DNA of 64,000 bases from Dryocosmus kuriphilus (Eukaryota; Arthropoda; Insecta; Hymenoptera; Cynipidae). Location: contig CM076190.1 of NCBI GenBank assembly GCA_038277395.1, positions 133,572,372 to 133,636,371 of the forward strand. The letters are read 5' to 3'. Positions within the stretch are counted from its first letter, which is position 1; each line of letters starts with the position of its first letter. The notes beneath the pieces are model-generated. The model saw only the letters and a program-made list of their open reading frames with translations, did not search any database and had not been told where the DNA came from. Positions 1 to 11,679 of the stretch are shown here, in pieces. The translations under genes and the position numbers were made by a program.

Positions 1-286
1 GTTCGTCTAATTTTTAATAATGTATATCCTAAATTATAGAATAAAGAATCTTCTGTATCCTGAAATATTTCAGGATAATTTTTAAAAGTTTTGCATAAAA
101 TGAGGTCACAATAAAGTAACTTGTCACTTTTTTTTTTTATGAAACTGCAGAAATAATTCCAATTTTAATGTTTTCATACATTTTTAAATAGCATTTCTTA
201 ATTATTAAGTATACTTCATTAATATCACCATACTTATACAACTTGTTCCCTGCTAACATATGGAATAAACTGTAGGACATCTTGTC
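1..286. other. AT-rich non-coding sequence
   Basis: No gene, RNA or clear repeat unit is visible. It probably lies in the intron downstream (minus strand) of the SMG6 exon at 6071-6291. Confidence 0.5.
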
Positions 287-2720
287 AGACTAATAAAAAA
301 TAACGAAAAAATAAATACCAAATATAAAAATTAACGGGGAAAAAATTGACGAATTATAAAATTTCCGAAATTTAAAATAAGGACAAAATTTTTAATTATC
401 GAAAAACAAAAATCTCGAATTATGTAAATGTCACATATAGTGACTTTCAACCCATCAAATTATCTTTCCCAACGACCGTGGGAACGGAAGCAAATTCAGC
501 AAAAATGGATAGCATTAGATCGTTGCACAGCCTCGCGGGTGCGACGTTAAGCGCGGAAGAATACGCGAATCGGTGAGACAGGCCCCTCGTTTGGACAGTC
601 AGAACTTGAACATCATGAGGTAAAGAACACACAGAGAGAGAAGGGAACAAATAAGGATCAAATATTAAATAAACACCAAGTTCATATGGAAATAGAAGGC
701 TAATCATTTATACCCTACAGTTGAAACATAACAGTAAATAAAGAATTTAAAAATATGCAAAATTAAAATGTACCGAATTATAAAATTTGCTAATTATAAT
801 ATTAAGGAATTATAAAATTAAAAAATTACTTATTTCCCCCAAATTCTTAAAATCCCGAAATTTAAAATTGGCGAAATTTAAAATTGTCGAAATTCAAAAT
901 TGGCGATATTTAAAATTGACGCAAATAAATATTTAAATAAAAAAAAATTTTAATATTTATTAAATAATTATAAAGAGACTAATCAAAAATAACGAAAAAA
1001 TAAATACCTACCGAATATACAAAATGACGAATTATAAAAATTTCCGAAATTTAAAATAACGACAAAATTTTTAATTGTCGAAAAACAAAAATCTCGAATT
1101 TTGCAAATAACGAATTTGAAAATGCCAAAAATTAAAATTTACCGAATTATAAAATTTGCGAATTATAATATTAAGGAATTATAAAATTAACAAATTACTT
1201 CTTTCCCCCAAATTCTTAAATTTCCGAAATTTAAAATTAGCGAAATTTAAAATTGTCGAAATTCAAAATTATCGATATTTAAAATTGACACAAATAAATA
1301 TACAAATAATAAAATATTGAAACATTTATTAATTAATTATAAAGAGACTAATAAAAAATAATGAAAAAATAAATACCGAATATACAAATTAACAAAAAAG
1401 AAAATTGCCGAAAATAAATATTGACGAACTATAAAATTTCCTAAAAAAATAACGACAAAATGTTTAATTATCCAAAAATAACAATCTCGAAATATGAAAA
1501 TAATAAATTTAAAAAAAATCGAAATTAAAATTTACCGAACTATAAGATTTGCGAATTATAATATTAAGGAATTTTAAAATTAACGAACTATTAATTTTCC
1601 CCAAATTCTGAAATTCCCAAAATTCAAAACTGTCGATATTTAAAATTGACGAAAATAAATATTAAATTAAAAAATAAAATATCTAACTATACCTACAACA
1701 AATCAAAAATAACAAAAAGGTGAATACCGAATATACAAATTCACGAAAAAGCAAATTGCCGAAAAAAAAAATTTACGAATTATAAAATTTTGGGAATTGA
1801 AAATATCGGCAAAGTTTTCAATTATCGAAAAATAAAAATCCCGATTTATGCAAAGAATGAAATTTAAAATATTCGAAATTAAAATTTACCGAATTATAAA
1901 ATTTGCGAATTATAAAATTAACCAATTATTAATTTCCCCCCAAATTCTTAAATTCCCGAAATTTAAAATTGTCCAAATTTACAATTGTGAAAGTTTAAAA
2001 TAGACGATATTTAAACTTGACGAAAATAAATATTGAATTAAAAAATAGAATATTTATTTATTTATTTATTATAAAGATATTTTTTTTTAAATTCAATATT
2101 TATTTTCGTCAGTTTTAAATATCGAAATTTTTTAATTTCGACAATTTTATAATTCGGTAAATTTTATTTTCGCATACTTTTAAATTCGTTATCTGCATAA
2201 TTCGAGATTTTTATTTTTCGATAATTAAACATTTTTTCCTTATTTTAAATTTCGGAAATTTTATAATTCGTCAGTTTTTATTTTCAGCAGTTTTCTTTTT
2301 CATTAATTTGTATATTCGATATTTATTTTTTCTTTATTTTTGATTAGTCCCATAATTAAATATTTGATTTTTTAATTCAATATTTATTTTCCTCAATTTT
2401 AAATATCGAAAATTTTGAATTTCTATGATTATAAATTTCGCCAATTATAAATTTCGTGAATTTAAGAATTTCCGGGAAATTAATAATAATTAGTCAATTT
2501 TAAAATTCGCAAATTTTATAATTCGGCAAATTTTAATTTCGGATATTTTTAAATTCGTTATTTGTATAGTTCGAGATTTTTATTTTTCGACAATTAAAAA
2601 TTTTGTCGTTATTTAAATTTCCGAAATTTTATAATTCGTCAACTTTTATTTTTGGCAATTTTATTTTTCGTTAATTTGTATATTCGGTATTTATTTTTTT
2701 TTCGTTATTTTTTATTAGTC
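287..2720. repeat. AT-rich tandem/inverted repeat block
   Basis: Sub-motifs such as gaattataaaatt and gaaatttaaaattg recur, organised in larger units that begin with gactaataaaaaataacg near 287, 977, 1345 and 1700 (about 350-690 bp apart). From about 2080 the same sequence returns reverse-complemented, with units ending in gattagtcc near 2341 and 2715, so the block is a large imperfect palindrome centred near 2070. A non-repetitive GC-richer island (447-707) sits inside the first unit. A short related palindrome occurs at 12590-12940. Confidence 0.75.
447..707 (-). other. GC-richer island with open frame, identity unknown
   Basis: About 150 bp (470-620) are clearly GC-richer than the surroundings and rich in CpG. 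The minus strand is open for 86 codons. On the plus strand a short frame starting MDSIRSLHSLAG ends at a possible donor (gtgaga, near 573). I do not recognise either. It could be a short exon, a promoter-like island or a fragment of an unrelated element. The minus frame does not contain the acidic NNDD or TDDRNL motifs expected of the next SMG6 exon. Confidence 0.25.
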
Positions 2721-3064
2721 CCCATCTTGTTCGTAGTAAAGTAAGTTTAAAAATTGAACGAATCAATATTTCGATTTGCTTTTATATGCAGTTTTATGAT
2801 TACTAATTCGACTGATTATCGATCCTCAGCAAATATGAACTGTTTATTCATTGAAGTTTAGAAAGCATGAAAATCGCCACCGAATCCACCTAAGGTTTGG
2901 GGTTATAATGACATCTTTTTACTAAAATAGTGGAATTTTAATTTTTGGGACAAATCCTTCTGTAATGATACTTTACTTTAAATTTACCAACTTAACCCAT
3001 CATTGCCGCCAATACCGGTAAAACTGGTAAATTTACGCATCAGGCGAGTAAGATCCCATCACTA
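2721..3064. other. AT-rich spacer, nothing recognised
   Basis: Low-copy-looking sequence between two repeat blocks. No open frame with splice signals and no SMG6-like motif was found on either strand. Confidence 0.5.
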
Positions 3065-5945
3065 GTTAGGCGACACGTATTTTTCCGATTCGCGAAATAA
3101 ATTTTTTCTACGAAGTTATGAGTATTTGAAGTTTGAAGTATGTTTTTCAAAAACACGCAAATTTTGTTTTTTCTTTAAATATGTGTAATTTTTTAACGAA
3201 ATAAGATTTTTAATATCTTTCCAGATTCTGATGAGTTTTATTGTTCTCTTTCGAAATCTGTCGGAAAATTTTAAAAAGGCTCAAAATTAAGAAAATGGCA
3301 TTGATTTTTTTAAATAAAAAAAGTTATTTTCACAAAAATCCCACCTTTTTATTTTCCTCTATTTTTTTGATAAATTTTTACGTCTATAAGGAAGATATCC
3401 TGTGAGTTTCATGCGGGCTAAACGATTTTTGTGGTCAGCAGAATTATTTTTTCCATAAAATCGAATTTCTTCATTTTTCTCGAAAACAATTAAAGATACA
3501 AAGCAATGTTAACCTACAAGTTTGTGCATCTAGAAATATTCTACAAAAAATACCTCCTACTCTTTTTGCGATATTTAGCATTGTTTACGGGAAAAATTTG
3601 AAAATTAAATTTTTAATGAAAAAAAAATACTCCCGGCCTCAAAAATGATTTAGCCCGTATAAAATTGATAGGATGCCTTACTTATGTACGCGGACATTTT
3701 TCTAGTTATTAGAATATTAGAATTTCTTCGAATTTTGAAAACACGAAAAGAAGATTTTCTGAAAGTCCCCACCCTTTTTATTGCTTCTAATGCTTACAAA
3801 ATGCCTGCGTACATAAGGAAGGCATGCTATTAATTTTATGCGGGTTAAACCATTTTTGAAGCCGGCAGTACTTTGTCTCCCCTTGAAAACTGGATTTTCA
3901 CGTTTTCTCGTAAACGATGCAAGATATCACAAAAGATTAGGAGGTACCTTTTGTAGAAATTTTCTAGGTGTACGAACTTGTAGGTTAACATTTCTTTGGA
4001 TCTTTCATTGTTTTCGATAAAAATGCGGAAATTCGATTTTATGAAAAAAAAATTCTGCTGGCCACAAAAATGGCTTAGCCAGCATGAAACTCACAGGATG
4101 TCTTCCTTACAGACGTAAAATTTATTAGAAAAGTAACAAAAAATAAAAAAGCGGGGTTTATATGAAAATAAGCTTTTTATATTTGCAAAAAAATCAATGC
4201 CATTTTATTAATATTGAACTTTTTAAAAATTTTCCGACATATTTCGAAGGAGGACGATAAACCTCATCATAATCTGGAAAAAAATCTTAAAACAGCTTAA
4301 TTCGTTTAAAAATTAGACATGTTTAAAGAAAAAAAACATGTGGCTGTCTTGGGACGCACGGTAAAAATGAATACTTAAATACATGTGGTGTGGATTTTGT
4401 TTGTTTTGAAAATAGGTGAAATAATAAAAACATGTTTATCGTTATTTGTATATTGATTTATAGGTACTTTTTACAAATTTTATTTACAACTTTATTTATC
4501 TGTATTAGAATCACAGACATCTTCATTTTTTAATTTAATAAAAGAAACAATTGGTTTGCGGTAACTAAAGTAAAATATAAATGTTTTTGGATCTATCTTA
4601 TATAAATTGTTCTTTCGGTTGGTCGGTCGGCGCTCGCTCGTTCACTGCTCAATAAGAGAGATCTGTCATAATTTTCGTTCCGTTTATCATTCGATCGGTC
4701 GGCGCTCGCTCGTTCACTGCTCAATAAGAGAGATCTTTCATAATTTTCGTTCCGTTTTTCATTCGATCGGTCGGCGCTCGCTCGTTCACTGCTCAATAAG
4801 AGAGATCTGTCCCAATTTCCGTTCAGTTTCTCGTTCGGTCGGTCGATCGGCGCTCGCCCTTTCACTGCTCAATAAGAGAGATCTGTCATAATTTTCGTTC
4901 CGTTTTTCATTCGATCGGTCGGCGCTCGCTCGTTCACTGCTGAATAAGAGAGATGTATCACAATTTTCGTTCCGTTTTTCATTCGATCGGTTGGCGCTCG
5001 CTCGTTCACTGCTCAATAAGAGAGATCTGTCCCAATTTCCGTTCAGTTTCTCGTTCGGTCGGTCGATCGGCGCTCGCCCTTTCACTGCTCAATAAGAGAG
5101 ATCTGTCATAATTTTCGTTCCGTTTTTCATTCGATCGGTCGGCGCTCGCTCGTTCACTGCTGAATAAGAGAGATGTATCACAATTTTCGTTCCGTTTTTC
5201 ATTCGATCGGTTGGCGCTCGCTCGTTCACTGCTCAATAAGAGAGATCTGTCCCAATTTCCGTTCAGTTTCTCGTTCGGTCGGTCGATCGGCGCTCGCCCT
5301 TTCACTGCTCAATAAAAGAGATCTGTCATAATTTTCGTTCCGTTTTTCATTCGATCGGTCGGCGCTCGCTCGTTCACTGCTGAATAAGAGAGATGTATCA
5401 CAATTTTCGTTCCGTTTTTCATTCGATCGGTCGGCGCTCGCTCGTTCACTGCTCAATAAGAGAGATCTGTCCCAATTTCCGTTCAGTTTCTCGTTCGGTC
5501 GGTCGATCGGCGCTCGCCCTTTCACTGCTCAATAAGAGAGATCTGTCATAATTTTCGTTCCGTTTTTCATTCGATCAGTCGGCGCTCGCTCGTTCACTGC
5601 TCAATAAGAGAGATCTGTCCCAATTTCCGTTCAGTTTTTGGTTCGGTTGGTCGATCGGTGATCGCCCTTTCACTGCTCAATAAGAGAGATCTGTCATAAT
5701 TTTCGTTCCGTTTTTCATTCGATCGGTCGGCGCTCGCTCGTTCACTGCTCAATAAGAGAGATCTGTCCCCATTTCCGTTCAGTTTTTCGTTCGGCGGTAG
5801 GCGCTCGCCCATTCAGTGCTAAATAAAAAATGTATTCACTTCAAAAAATTTGCGTTTTTTTTTAAACACTTCAAACTTCAAATACTCTAAAACTTCGTAG
5901 AAAAAATTTATTTCGCAAATTGGAAAAGTACATGTCGTCTAATTT
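3065..5945. mobile_element. Foldback (palindromic) element, interrupted
   Basis: The left arm 3065-3696 is the reverse complement of 3798-4345 plus 5845-5945. For example, gaagtttgaagtatg at the left pairs with cacttcaaacttcaaatac near 5864. About 100 bp of spacer separate the arms. The right arm is split by about 1.5 kb of foreign satellite sequence (4346-5840). No transposase is visible, so this is a non-autonomous foldback or MITE-like element or an inverted duplication. Confidence 0.75.
4611..5825. repeat. 73-bp satellite with 220-bp higher-order unit
   Basis: About 17 monomers of about 73 bp share cggcgctcgctcgttcactg and caataagagagatctgtc. Between about 4786 and 5525 they form a three-monomer unit of 220 bp repeated over three times almost unchanged; one monomer type reads gctcgccctttcactg, another has gctgaataagagagatgtatc. 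It is GC-richer than its surroundings. Both strands stay open for about 100 codons, but 220 is not a multiple of 3 and the frame shifts every unit, so it is not coding. The array and about 265 bp of unique sequence (4346-4610) interrupt one arm of the palindrome. Confidence 0.9.
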
Positions 5946-6070
5946 CCTCTGAAAAATAACATATTTTTTACCCAGAGATTCTACGGCTTGAAGTTAACCT
6001 GCCTGTCTGAACTCAAATGGATTCTGTCGAAAGAAAGATATAATATAATTAATTCTTAGGCCTTTCTTAC

Positions 6071-6291
6071 CTGAGTGATATCCTCTTCGACAGTGAAAGT
6101 ACTTGAAGTCAAAACTGTACCTCGAGACGTCAGACATCGAATAGCTGGATTTCGACTTCTTGTAAATGCAAGTGCAGCTTTTGCATTTTCAGCTACTCTG
6201 GCAATGTGTTCGGGACTTAAGGTGGCTCTGAATCCAGGTGGAGAATCTCTCGTGTCTGCACCTCTTGAAAGGCCTTCCAGTTCATTTAAGA
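6071..6291 (-). CDS. SMG6: SMG6/EST1A internal exon, middle of PIN nuclease domain
   Basis: This minus-strand exon encodes the middle of the PIN endoribonuclease domain of SMG6, which cuts mRNAs targeted by nonsense-mediated decay. It is 221 nt: 2 nt completing a split Val codon, then 73 codons. The acceptor is a long T-run ending in cag (6294-6292) and the donor is CAG|gtaagaaa (6070). The protein begins LNELEGLSRG (family: INELDGLAKG), continues with ARVAENAKAALAF and RNPAIRCLTSRG (family: ALTSRG) and ends FTVEEDITQ. The next family motif, the acidic NNDD with the second catalytic Asp, should start the following exon and is not found at 1-6070. No stop or frameshift is present. SWT1 has a related PIN domain but lacks these motifs. 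The gene symbol is inferred from remembered family motifs. Confidence 0.88.
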
Positions 6292-6960
6292 CTGAAAAAA
6301 AAAACCAAAAACAATTTTTTAAATTTCAGCACTCAAAATTGAACTGCAAATTCGAAAATTCGAAATGGAACATTTTGTTTTAAATTAAGAAGTAAAATAT
6401 TAAGTACTAAAGAATTTTGTACTTAAACAATTGGAAGCTTTCGTGATTAATACAAACTGCACTGACTGAAATATCAGGGTTCGGAAGTGCTCAAGCCTAA
6501 AAAAAAAGTATCTAACCATATTTTCAGAAGAAAAGTAACCAAAAAGTAACCATCATAAAACACAATGAAAGGCAGAACATCACGTGTTTTGTTTCACCGG
6601 TTTAAACTGAAGCCATTTTGAGTCGAACATTAAAAAAAATATAATAGATGAATTTTCAAACAAAGAATTAACCTTTTATTTTTTATTTTTTTATTGGGTT
6701 TTATTAATTTAGTCCACATTTAAGTGAAAGACGAGAAAAACGAGTAAAAAAGGGAAAACGGGGATGTTTCTTGAAAAGAGTGAAATTCTTTTTTAAAAAA
6801 AGGGGGAAAAAAACAGAGGAATATGGGAAAGACTGAGAATTTTGAAATTAAATTTATAACGATACATTTCCGGGATCTTTTCACGAATTCCCGGCACTTC
6901 TCCTTATTTTTCGAGGTGCATACAATTCCCAGAAAATTCCAGTTTTTCCCGTTTTTCCCG
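6292..6960. other. AT-rich intronic sequence with repeat fragments
   Basis: No gene. Near 6520-6553 the phrase agaaaagtaaccaaaaagtaac matches the left end of the element at 53735. At 6875-6965 there are runs like gaattcccgg and cccgtttttcccggg, fragments of a dispersed repeat also seen at 51555 and 57805. Confidence 0.55.
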
Positions 6961-8816
6961 GGTCGCTAACTTCTATTAATCTGGAATAAAAAATTAACTT
7001 TTTCTTCCTCCTTTTTTCTATCACAAAAATTACAATATTCCTTTTTTCTCCTGTATTCTTCTGCACTGCTCTTCCCGTTTTTCCATTTTCTTAAATCCTT
7101 TCTCACTTCCTCCTTTTTCTCTTTACATTCCTCATCCCATCCATTTCTTTCCCCTCCCTGACTAACTTCCTTTTTGCCTATACCCTCTAATAATTTTTTT
7201 ACTTCTCCTATCATTATTTCCATCTCTTTATTTACATTTTCCTCTCCCATTTTCTTATTCTTTACCTTCTCTTTAAATTTTTCTTTTCCTTCTACTGACC
7301 AGTTTCCCTCTTCCTGTTTTTTTTACCTTTACTTCCTTTTTATTCTTTTTGTTATTACTTTTTTCTCCCTCTAATGTCACCATTATTGGAAACTGACCGA
7401 AATCTATGCACTTACCTACCTTTAGTTCCTTAATCTTCTCTCTTACTTCTTCCTCCACTATTACATAGTCAATTACTGTTCTCTTTTTTCCTCCTGGGCG
7501 TGTATAATTCCCTTCTTCATCCCCCTCTATATTTCCGTTTCGTATAAACTGTCCCAACTCCTCCAATCTATTCAGTAAATTCCTTACCTATCCATTCTCT
7601 ACTTTGTCTTTGGACTTCCATCCTGCCACATTACCCTTCTGCAATCCATTCTTTTCCTCCCTTTTCTTCTGTTCCTGCGTTGAAGTATCCCCCTATCATT
7701 AGTTTCATCCCTTCTTCCTTTCCTTCTCCTATCCTTTATATCTTCTTCCATTTCTTCTTTTTCTTCTTGCAGTCCATTTCCATCCCTATCTTTCTTCTTC
7801 CTTGTATCCCCTTGGTAGTCTTCCCTTCACTCTGTCCCAATCCCTTTCATCTAACTCTTTCTTCATCATTGCCACTACTTACCACTGCACACATTTTTCA
7901 TAAAATCCTTATCTTTTCTTTCTAAACCAGCTACATTCCAGTAGCCTCCTTTCCACTTCCACTCTCCTTTCCTTCATTTCTCGTCTTTTTTCATTTCCCT
8001 CCTTGTCCCCCGGCCCCTCAGGTTTTCTTAGCCCATCCCTCTCTTCGTTCCAATCGCACCATATAACTTCTATTTGTCTTCTCCCATACTTAACACACGT
8101 TCTTTTTCCTTTCTTTCATTCCTCTTCCGCTATTTGTCTTAACTTATACTGCATATTCCGTTCTTCCCATGTCAAATCATCCTTTATTCTCTCTAAACTT
8201 CCATATAACACGCTTTTCTTTGTCGCCACTTCTCTCTTATTTTCCCTATTCTATAATTTTACACCAGTGCAATTTGCCCACCTCTTCTCTCTTCCTTTCC
8301 TATACTTCTCAACTCCTATGCTTCTCAGCTCCTCTACCTCTACCTTCGCATCTATCCTCTTTAGCACTTCTTACATTCCTTCTTCCAATTCTTTCCTCCC
8401 TAATTTTAAACCCTTTATCGATATATTTCTTCTTCTCTCTATTTTTCTCAAATTTTCTGCATTCACCCCCCCCCCCCCCCCCCCTCAGCACCCGGTTTGA
8501 ACTTTCTATTTTATCCATCCTACATTCCAGCTCTTCCAAACCTTTTTACTAAGCTCTTCGTGCTTTTTTAGTCTTTGTTCTAAACTCTGCATCCTTTTCT
8601 CCAACTTTTCCTTGACTTCCTCTCATTTTCTCTGCTCTTTCCCCTTGACTTTTTTCCTTTTAATCTCCACTATCTCGATCATCATTTGGCGCATTTACTT
8701 TAACTTTTCATCTTCTATCGAATTTTCATCTTTACCTTTGTCTTCATCTTTCCCCCTATTTTTTGCTCATTCGTTACGCGATTCTCTTCTTCCGGCGGTG
8801 ATTTTATCATTTTTGG
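6961..8816 (-). mobile_element. LINE fragment: ORF1-like region and endonuclease, decayed
   Basis: This is the 5' part of a non-LTR retrotransposon on the minus strand. A basic, Glu/Lys-rich ORF1-like stretch (about 8540-8300) is followed by an apurinic endonuclease-like region: GGYFNAG near 7690 (family GDFNAR, the catalytic Asp apparently replaced by Tyr), then VIDYVIVEEEVREKIKEL at 7273-7566 (family: IDYVI...SDHxPI), then the linker RNGWDEECKEKKEEVRK at 6966-7250. The reverse transcriptase is missing. Several frameshifts and a poly-C expansion show it is dead. Its Glu/Lys/Arg-rich style resembles the LINE at 38215, so the two may belong to one clade (R1/I/Loa-like; inference). Confidence 0.75.
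8466..8484. repeat. Poly-C tract (19 bp)
   Basis: An uninterrupted run of 19 C inside the LINE ORF1-like region. It reads as poly-Gly on the minus strand and is probably a slippage expansion. Confidence 0.9.
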
Positions 8817-9110
8817 ATTTTTGCCTTTCTCTTTAGGGAACTGTTACAATTCTTATTTAATCCTAATGATCAAGGGCTCATTTTACTCTTTGAAAGATGG
8901 TCCTGCAATTCTATTTGGGTGGGTTTTATTTCAAAAAATTTCTTTAGAAATCATACAGTTATTATTGCAGTAAACCATTATAGTTTAGGTTCTAGTAAAC
9001 ACCATTAAAATAGAATAATTGTAGAGAATTCTTCAAAGAATAAAATGAACACTTGATCATTAGAATTAAATAAGAATAGTAACTTTTCCCTAAAGCGAAA
9101 GCAAAAACTA
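8817..9110. mobile_element. Palindromic MITE (about 290 bp)
   Basis: The two halves are inverted copies: tttttgcctttctctttaggg at the left against tttttgctttcgctttaggg read from the right, followed by paired blocks around attcttatttaatc and atgatcaag. Arms are about 110 bp with a short spacer, and no coding potential is visible. It directly abuts the start of the LINE fragment. Confidence 0.8.
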
Positions 9111-9589
9111 AAGCTCCAAATAAATATTGTTAAATAAACAATTTAAACCTGAACCATTTTTTTCTAAGGTAGGCTTAGAAGCCTCCTTCAAAATTCGCAG
9201 CAATTAATAATGAATATATTTTTTTTCGATTTTATAAATAATTAAAAATATTGGCGAATTTTGAGATTGACTGTACGTAGCGTACATTCTTAAATTGCGA
9301 AATTTTAAATACAAACTCCTTCAAAATTATAAAATGTCAAGCATTATCAGGTGATATTTAGAGCAATTAAATGAGGTTTTCTACTGAGGATTTAAAAAAT
9401 TCCGGGTCAAAATAAAAATTCAATCTTATTTTCCGACTTGACCTGGGTCTCGAAAATTTTTAAACAAATTTATCTTATCAGCCTATCAACTTTAAACTTA
9501 AATCCTTTTTAGGATTTCGTAGACCCGGGCCGAAACCTTTATGCTTTCGATCAGGTGTCATATTTATCATATTTGGGCTGCCTCATTAT
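9111..9589. other. AT-rich intronic sequence, nothing recognised
   Basis: No open frame, RNA or clear repeat. Confidence 0.5.
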
Positions 9590-9825
9590 TATGATTCAGG
9601 GTCTTATTTTGGGTCTCATATTTTGGATCTTAGGATTCAGGGCCTTATTTTGTCTTACATTTTTGCACTACGATACGGGGCTTTATATTTTGGGCCCAAT
9701 GGTTCAGAGTCCTATCTTGGATCGTGTTTGGGGCCTTATGATTCGGAGTCCTATTTTGGGGTCTTGTGTTTGGGCCTTATAATTCAGGGTCTTATTTTTG
9801 ACCTTATATTTTTGGGTCCTACAGG
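9590..9825. repeat. Minisatellite of about 41 bp
   Basis: About five diverged copies of a G/T-rich unit built from attcagggtcttattttggg and ttgggccttat. Long open frames across it reflect composition, not coding. Confidence 0.75.
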
Positions 9826-10241
9826 GAAAGATTTTGTATATTCCCCTCCTAAATGCAACCTGTCATTACGTCTTTTTCCCTTGAGATACAATTATACGCA
9901 TTAGGCCCTAAAGTTTTTGATCCTTGTCTGTCTGGCCGAAAAATGAAAGTATTCTGCGCAGCAAAATCAGCCGTAGCCGCCCTCTGACCTCTTAGTGGCT
10001 CGACTAACTTGACCCAGGCAGGGTGAGTTCACAGTTAAGTTCTCACGACTGCATACAGATGCATACAACCACTACAAAATGCAGAATCCAAAATTTTAAA
10101 TACTTTAAATTCTAGCCTCTAAATTGAAAATAAAATAATCCACTTTAAGAGCGAAAACGAAAATTGAAACATAAATTCCGAAAATTTGAAATTTTCACGA
10201 TTCGTACGGACGAATAATTTTTTGGAGAAAAAGAAAAAATC

Positions 10242-10314
10242 TGCCTCCGCCCGGATTTGAACCGGGAACGTCGCTTTACATGAGTGATGCGTTCACCAAT
10301 TATGCCACCGAGGC
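10242..10314 (-). tRNA. tRNA-like gene or tRNA pseudogene
   Basis: Exactly 73 nt with a discriminator A. The acceptor arms GCCTCGG/CGGAGGC have one G-G mismatch. A box A-like TGGCATAATTGG and a perfect box B GGTTCAAATCC are present, and the T-arm CCCGG/CCGGG is perfect. A T6 run follows at once, as for a Pol III terminator. The anticodon arm is poor: the natural loop CATGTAA would give anticodon TGT (Thr) but has A instead of T at position 33 and a stem mismatch. It looks like a decayed tRNA or the head of a tRNA-derived SINE, possibly still transcribed. Confidence 0.6.
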
Positions 10315-11488
10315 CTTATTTTTATGTTTAAATTTGAGTTTAAATATTTAAACCTCAGACGTAAAAATGTATTGAATGAAAAAGAAAATACAATTATTAT
10401 AAGATTGTACAATATTACATCGAGGGAAGCAGCTAAATCTTCCCTGGGGTCGACGATCCGAATTTAAGAATGTCGTGGGCGGTACCACCGAGAATTGATC
10501 GCGAAATAATTCACTGCTCGAGGCTCGTCTTCGGGAGATGCTACACCCCTCAAAATAAGATATTTATCGTTACAAAAATTGCAAGGTTTCCAGCATCCCG
10601 CAGCGAGACTTAAATTGTTAATCAACAGACTTTAATATTTATTTTATAATTGACTCATTTCTTATCTGAGGCAAATCTGAAATCTCTTTCTCTGCTTCCC
10701 AGAATGAGAGAATCCAGATAGGAATTATTTCGATTTAACGAGTTCTCTTAGTTTGAATTAGTAATTTTTTTTACTAATTGCATCAGTCAACTGAATTTCG
10801 ACTGATGAATCAGTTAATTCATAATACTTACTAAGGCAAATAATAAAAAAAATCGCCGATGGAATATAATTGTATTGAATCAGTATGAATATTCAAATTA
10901 TCGACCTTCGAGTTTATTGATCTATCGATCTATCGTTAGACATGTATCGATTTAAAAAGCACGAGCGGCAACTTGGCGACTCTAACCTCTCTTTGAGAAA
11001 CACTTCGAATTTATTAAATTTTCACCATAGCGACGTATATACTAATATATTGGTACAAAACGTACTATTTTGTTTAATGTATTCTTCAGATGAGGCTAAA
11101 TTCCATTCAGTTGTAGAAATTTCATCTCTGCGAAGTGACTTTGGAGTATATGAGTGAGATATTTTTTACACTCTAGTCTCAGTCTAATTACTCAAACTTG
11201 TTGAATTTTACAGAAATATTACTTTGATCCAAAAACTAAAAGTTCGTGAAATCGTGTTAATGGAATACTCGGAAAAAATCTGCGAAAAAATACCAACATA
11301 AAAACCAAAATTAACAACCTTATAACTCTTCCTTTCAATTAGATCGCGAGATAGAAAATGAATTATTGGAGGAAGATTTAACCAGGAATGTACTTTTTTT
11401 AAATTATATTAATATTTTAGCGCTATTATAATTTCATAACTGAAATGAGACGGAAAAATCACCCACCTGAAGCCGCGAGTTCAAACTA
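10315..11488. other. Low-copy-looking intronic sequence
   Basis: No gene seen. At 10420-10560 a short GC-richer stretch (tcccctggggtcgacgatccg and following) stands out but has no supported frame. At 10740-10830 short inverted AT motifs around aattagtaatt also occur near 15550-15680. Confidence 0.45.
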
Positions 11489-11679
11489 GCCCAACTGTTG
11501 AAAATGACCGCGTGGCGGCGCTAGTAGTAACTTTGCTCTACTTGTTTTGACGTTTGGATGGCTTTCGTATTGAAAAGTCGTTACAAAGTTTCCAAAATGT
11601 AGGAGTAAATAAGTAAATAGCAATGAACAAACGTGACATTGTTGTAAAGTTATAAGAATTATTATTTATCGCATTCATT

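Noticed and set aside
447..707. Minus frame as the terminal SMG6 exon
   Set aside because: A faint likeness to the SMG6 tail (LT..R.L ... NV..R) is present, but the required Asp pairs and the NNDD segment are missing.
4593..5812. Open frames of about 90-100 codons on both strands that look like repetitive proteins
   Set aside because: They follow a 73/220-bp DNA satellite, shift frame every 220 bp and occur on both strands.
6075..6383. Plus-strand 102-codon frame
   Set aside because: It is the opposite strand of the SMG6 exon, which has splice sites and family motifs.
8003..8552. Plus-strand 127-165-codon frames
   Set aside because: Antisense of the LINE ORF1-like region, with composition bias and a poly-C run.
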